This document shows positions 6,372-8,576 of a DNA stretch of 8,576 nucleotides, in pieces. How positions within the stretch are numbered: position 1 is the first letter of the stretch; the number at the start of each line of letters is the position of its first letter. Under the pieces are notes generated by a model, which was given only the letters and a program-made list of their open reading frames with translations, ran no database searches and was not told the origin of the DNA. A program made the position numbers and the translations under genes. This DNA is from Hydrogenimonas sp. (GTDB lineage: Bacteria; Campylobacterota; Campylobacteria; Campylobacterales; Hydrogenimonadaceae), in the NCBI RefSeq assembly GCF_029933015.1, contig NZ_JAOZOZ010000067.1:1-8576 (forward strand), read 5' to 3'.

Positions 6372-6551
6372 GGGCACCTCTGAAAACCCTATGCGGTCAT
6401 AGCTTGCAAAGCCCATAGGGAAGACAGATTTGGGGCAATCTTCGGCAAGATATTTCCTTGACTCAACTACGGTTGGGCCTGCGGAAATCTCTCACCGAAT
6501 CTTACCCCGACTTTGCCTTCTATGATCCGTATAAGGTTTTTAGAGCTCCCC
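6372..6551. mobile_element. 180-bp imperfect palindrome with terminal inverted repeats, MITE-like
   Basis: The left arm (6372-6457) and right arm (6483-6551) pair along nearly their full length. Outer arms 6372-6396 and 6527-6551 match at 20 of 25 positions by hand; 6397-6411 and 6511-6525 at 12 of 15; 6432-6457 and 6483-6508 at 20 of 26. The centre adds CAAC-TACG-GTTG (6464-6475). The left arm has 18 extra bases (6412-6429) that create a nested CCCTATG/CATAGGG stem. The ends are GGGCACCTCTGAAAACC (6372-6388) and, reversed, GGGGAGCTCTAAAAACC, which look like transposon terminal repeats. Both ends are bordered by ATAA (6368-6371 and 6552-6555), a possible target duplication. There is no coding capacity. 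A structured RNA is the alternative reading. Confidence 0.5.
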
Positions 6552-6578
6552 ATAAGGCCTGCAACAGGCAACGATAGA

Positions 6579-6584
6579 TATAAT
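6579..6584 (+). promoter_or_regulatory. -10 element of the tatA promoter
   Basis: A perfect TATAAT lies 28 bases upstream of the tatA ATG and 27 bases beyond the end of the 180-bp hairpin element. No -35 consensus is present; the T-run at 6537-6541 inside the element's right end lies too far upstream to serve as one. Transcription would start near 6591 and the short leader contains the strong AAGGAGA (6601-6607). It likely drives tatA and argS separately from gmk. Confidence 0.55.
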
Positions 6585-6612
6585 AAATCCAAAATTATTC
6601 AAGGAGATACGT

Positions 6613-6849
6613 ATGGGTATGCCATCTATGCCGGAACTTTTGATCATTCTCGCGATCGTCGTACTGCTTTTCGGAGCGAAAAAGATCCCCGAACTCGCCA
6701 AGGGAATGGGTAGCGGTATCCGCAACTTCAAAAAGGCGATGAAAGAGGACGAAGAGGAAGAAATGGCGGCCGCGAAGGCCGAAAAACAGGTCGAGCAGAA
6801 AGCCGAAACGACCGAAACCGCGAAAACGGAAGAGAAAAAAGAGGCCTGA
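6613..6849 (+). CDS. tatA: Sec-independent protein translocase subunit TatA
   Basis: TatA oligomerises in the inner membrane to form the route by which folded twin-arginine signal proteins are exported. The 78-residue product has the family layout: a short periplasmic N-terminus, one membrane segment (about 8-20, LLIILAIVVLLFG), the hinge FGAKKIPELAKGMG (20-33), an amphipathic helix to about residue 44, and an acidic/Lys-rich disordered tail. TatB is less likely given the short length and the FGAKKIPE hinge. TatC is not in the window. ATG 6613 follows AAGGAGA (6601-6607) at good spacing; in-frame ATGs at 6619 and 6628 are less well placed. The TGA stop is followed after six bases, in the same frame, by argS. 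Confidence 0.95.
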   Translation: MGMPSMPELLIILAIVVLLFGAKKIPELAKGMGSGIRNFKKAMKEDEEEEMAAAKAEKQVEQKAETTETAKTEEKKEA

Positions 6850-6855
6850 TCCGCT

Positions 6856-8439
6856 TTGAAAAAACGAGTCTACGAAGTTCTTAGCAAACATATCGACCAT
6901 CCGATCGTTCTGGAGAAACCGAAAGACAAGAATTTCGGACACTACGCGACACCGATCGCCTTTTCGCTGGCGAAGACGCTTCGACGCAATCCGATGCAGA
7001 TCGCCGAAGAGCTCGCCGAGAAGCTGCGTGAAGAGGAGATGTTCGAAAAGGTCGACGCTATCAAAGGATACGTCAACCTCAAATTGAGTCAGGATTTTCT
7101 GAACGAGTACGCCGTATGGGCGCTCGGGCACGAAGAGGATTTCGCAAAAGGGGAGAACGGTACTTCCATTCTGCTGGAGTTCGTCAGTGCCAATCCGACG
7201 GGACCGCTTCATATCGGTCACGCGAGAGGCGCTGTATGGGGTGACGTGCTGGCGAGGATCGGAGAGCATGTCGGGTACCGTATCGAGCGTGAGTATTACG
7301 TCAACGACGCGGGGAACCAGATCTATCTGCTGGGTCTTTCGGTCTATCTCGCGGGTCGTGAGCATCTCGGTTTCGAGGTGGAGTGGCCCGAGGAGTACTA
7401 CCGGGGAGAGTATATCGCCGACCTCGCCAAAAAAGCGGTGGATGATCTGGGCGAAGAGAAGTTCACGGACGAAACCTTCATCCCCGAGATTTCGGAGTGG
7501 GCCAAAGACCGTATGCTCGAACTCATCAACGAGAATCTGGCGGAGGTGGGTATCTTTTTCGACCACTACGTCAGCGAAAAATCCCTCTACGACCGGTGGG
7601 ACGAGATCCTGACGAAACTCGCCGACGCGGGTGCCGTCTACGAGAAGGACGGCAAATGGTGGCTCAAGTCCACCGAGCACGGCGACGAAAAGGACCGTGT
7701 CGTCGTTCGGGAGGACGGCCGTCCCACCTATCTGGCCGGCGACATCATCTACCACTATCAGAAGTTCGAACGGGGCTACGACCACTACATCAACATCTGG
7801 GGAGCCGACCACCACGGCTATATCGCCCGGGTCAAGGCGGCCATCGCCTTTTTCGGTCACGACCCGCAGCGTCTGGAGATCATCCTTTCGCAGATGGTGT
7901 CGCTGCTCAAAGGCGGCGAACCCTACAAGATGTCCAAGCGGGCCGGAAACTTCATCCTGATGCAGGATATCGTCAAGGAGATCGGAGCCGACGCCCTGCG
8001 CTTCATCTTCCTGACCAAAAAGAGCGACACCCATCTGGAGTTCGATGTGGAGGATCTGAAAAAAGAGGACAACTCCAACCCGATCTACTACATCAACTAC
8101 GCCCACGCCCGGGTCTTTTCACTTTTCGAAAAGGCGGGCAAAAGCCAGGAAGAGGTCTTCGGCGTTTCGATGGAAGGGCTGGGAGAGGATGCCTACGATC
8201 TGCTCTTTACGGCCCTGCTGCTTCCTGAAGTCCTCGAAGACGCCTTCGAGAGCCGGCAGCTGCAGAAAGTGACCGACTATCTGAAATATCTGGCAGGCAT
8301 GTACCACAAATTCTACTACGACAACCGCATCATCGGCACGCCCCACGAGGAGAAACTGCTGAAACTCTCGGCCATGGTCGCTCTCTCGCTGCGGGTGGGC
8401 CTGAAGATGCTCGGCATCAGCGCACTCAAAAAGATGTAG
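6856..8439 (+). CDS. argS: arginine-tRNA ligase
   Basis: Class I aminoacyl-tRNA synthetase that joins arginine to tRNA-Arg in an ATP-dependent reaction. The 527-residue protein is complete. It has the N-terminal additional domain (KPKDKNFGHYATPIAFSLAK at 21-40), the HIGH signature within FVSANPTGPLHIGHARGAVW (His119 to His122), YVNDAGNQI just after it, a KMSKS-like KMSKR (358-362), and the C-terminal anticodon-binding helical domain ending GLKMLGISALKKM. The start must be TTG at 6856: the tatA TGA lies six bases upstream in the same frame and no ATG or GTG fits the conserved N-terminus MKKRVYEVLS. The ribosome-binding site is a weak AAAGAGG (6838-6844). A strong terminator stem includes its last codons and stop. 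Confidence 0.96.
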   Translation: MKKRVYEVLSKHIDHPIVLEKPKDKNFGHYATPIAFSLAKTLRRNPMQIAEELAEKLREEEMFEKVDAIKGYVNLKLSQDFLNEYAVWALGHEEDFAKGENGTSILLEFVSANPTGPLHIGHARGAVWGDVLARIGEHVGYRIEREYYVNDAGNQIYLLGLSVYLAGREHLGFEVEWPEEYYRGEYIADLAKKAVDDLGEEKFTDETFIPEISEWAKDRMLELINENLAEVGIFFDHYVSEKSLYDRWDEILTKLADAGAVYEKDGKWWLKSTEHGDEKDRVVVREDGRPTYLAGDIIYHYQKFERGYDHYINIWGADHHGYIARVKAAIAFFGHDPQRLEIILSQMVSLLKGGEPYKMSKRAGNFILMQDIVKEIGADALRFIFLTKKSDTHLEFDVEDLKKEDNSNPIYYINYAHARVFSLFEKAGKSQEEVFGVSMEGLGEDAYDLLFTALLLPEVLEDAFESRQLQKVTDYLKYLAGMYHKFYYDNRIIGTPHEEKLLKLSAMVALSLRVGLKMLGISALKKM

Positions 8440-8475
8440 AAGCTCTTTCGAAAACTTCTACATCTTCTCTTTTTT
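8431..8475 (+). terminator. intrinsic terminator of argS, probably bidirectional
   Basis: AAGATGTAGAAG (8431-8442) is perfectly complementary to CTTCTACATCTT (8455-8466), a 12-pair stem with a 12-base loop containing TTTCGAAA, followed by a T-rich tract (8468-8475). The left arm includes the last two codons and stop of argS. On the minus strand the stem is followed by a run of five T, so it could also stop a convergent gene entering from the right. Confidence 0.85.
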
Positions 8476-8509
8476 CACGATTGGAACACTCTTTGCTTCA
8501 TTCATGTTC

Positions 8510-8561
8510 AAGAGCCCCGGCAAGTTAGCTTGCAAACTGTTCCGGTCAAACCGGGGCTCTT
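8510..8561. repeat. long inverted repeat with structured loop near window end
   Basis: AAGAGCCCCGG (8510-8520) pairs perfectly with CCGGGGCTCTT (8551-8561), 11 pairs, and the stem can extend (TTC with GAA) past one bulged T. The 30-base loop holds its own hairpin, GCAAG-TTAG-CTTGC (8520-8533, sharing one base with the outer stem). No T-run follows on either strand, so it is not a typical intrinsic terminator. It could be a processed or protein-binding RNA structure, the leader of a gene beyond the window, or a small intergenic repeat. Confidence 0.6.
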
Positions 8562-8576
8562 TGAAAAGCGTCGTTA

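Noticed and set aside
6362..6612. tRNA gene in the gmk-tatA gap
   Set aside because: No cloverleaf with T-arm GTTC-type sequence or CCA-compatible acceptor stem; the pairing is one long hairpin instead.
6595..8106. 503-residue minus-strand open frame across tatA and argS
   Set aside because: Antisense to two conserved genes and without family features.

Overview
This window is a conserved housekeeping and motility block from a member of the Campylobacterota (formerly Epsilonproteobacteria). The plus-strand order rpsB, tsf, ABC ATPase, fliR, acidic protein, gmk, tatA, argS matches the order I recall around Cj1182c-Cj1175c of Campylobacter jejuni. The nucT-type nuclease next to the acidic protein matches the Helicobacter pylori HP0323-HP0322 pair. 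The DNA is visibly G+C-rich, with third positions mostly C or G, which is high for this phylum. That suggests an environmental (vent or sediment) lineage such as a Hydrogenimonas-like one, but the genus is an inference and not proven.

Layout. Positions 1-96 hold the 3' end of an unrecognised gene, whose last codons lie in a short tandem repeat. Positions 97-372 are non-coding: they hold two families of short direct repeats, an AT-rich palindrome with promoter-like sequence, and three consecutive small hairpins in the rpsB leader. Positions 373-3566 are a tight four-gene run: ribosomal protein S2, elongation factor Ts, a LolD-like ABC ATPase and the flagellar export protein FliR. A secreted or membrane-anchored phospholipase D-type nuclease (nucT) lies on the minus strand and overlaps the fliR 3' end by 7 bp. 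A short divergent promoter region separates it from a 516-residue glutamate-rich protein with a receiver-like N-terminus, the ChePep family of chemotaxis regulators. Guanylate kinase follows it directly. A 251-bp gap (6362-6612) then contains a 180-bp, almost completely self-complementary element flanked by ATAA, followed by a tatA promoter, tatA and argS. A strong intrinsic terminator overlaps the argS stop codon, and a second long inverted repeat lies near the window end.

How the genes work together. rpsB and tsf serve translation, and argS charges tRNA-Arg. gmk feeds guanine nucleotide pools. fliR and chePep belong to flagellar export and chemotaxis control. tatA is part of the twin-arginine export channel. 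NucT-type enzymes degrade DNA outside the cytoplasm. The cluster looks like growth-linked genes that have become linked to motility genes.

I see no unknown multi-gene system (defence, CRISPR, biosynthetic). The least explained parts are non-coding: the 180-bp hairpin element before tatA, the hairpin-rich rpsB leader, and the short repeats between the upstream gene and rpsB. In the proteins, the oddest is ChePep, with a degenerate receiver and a very long acidic repeat region.
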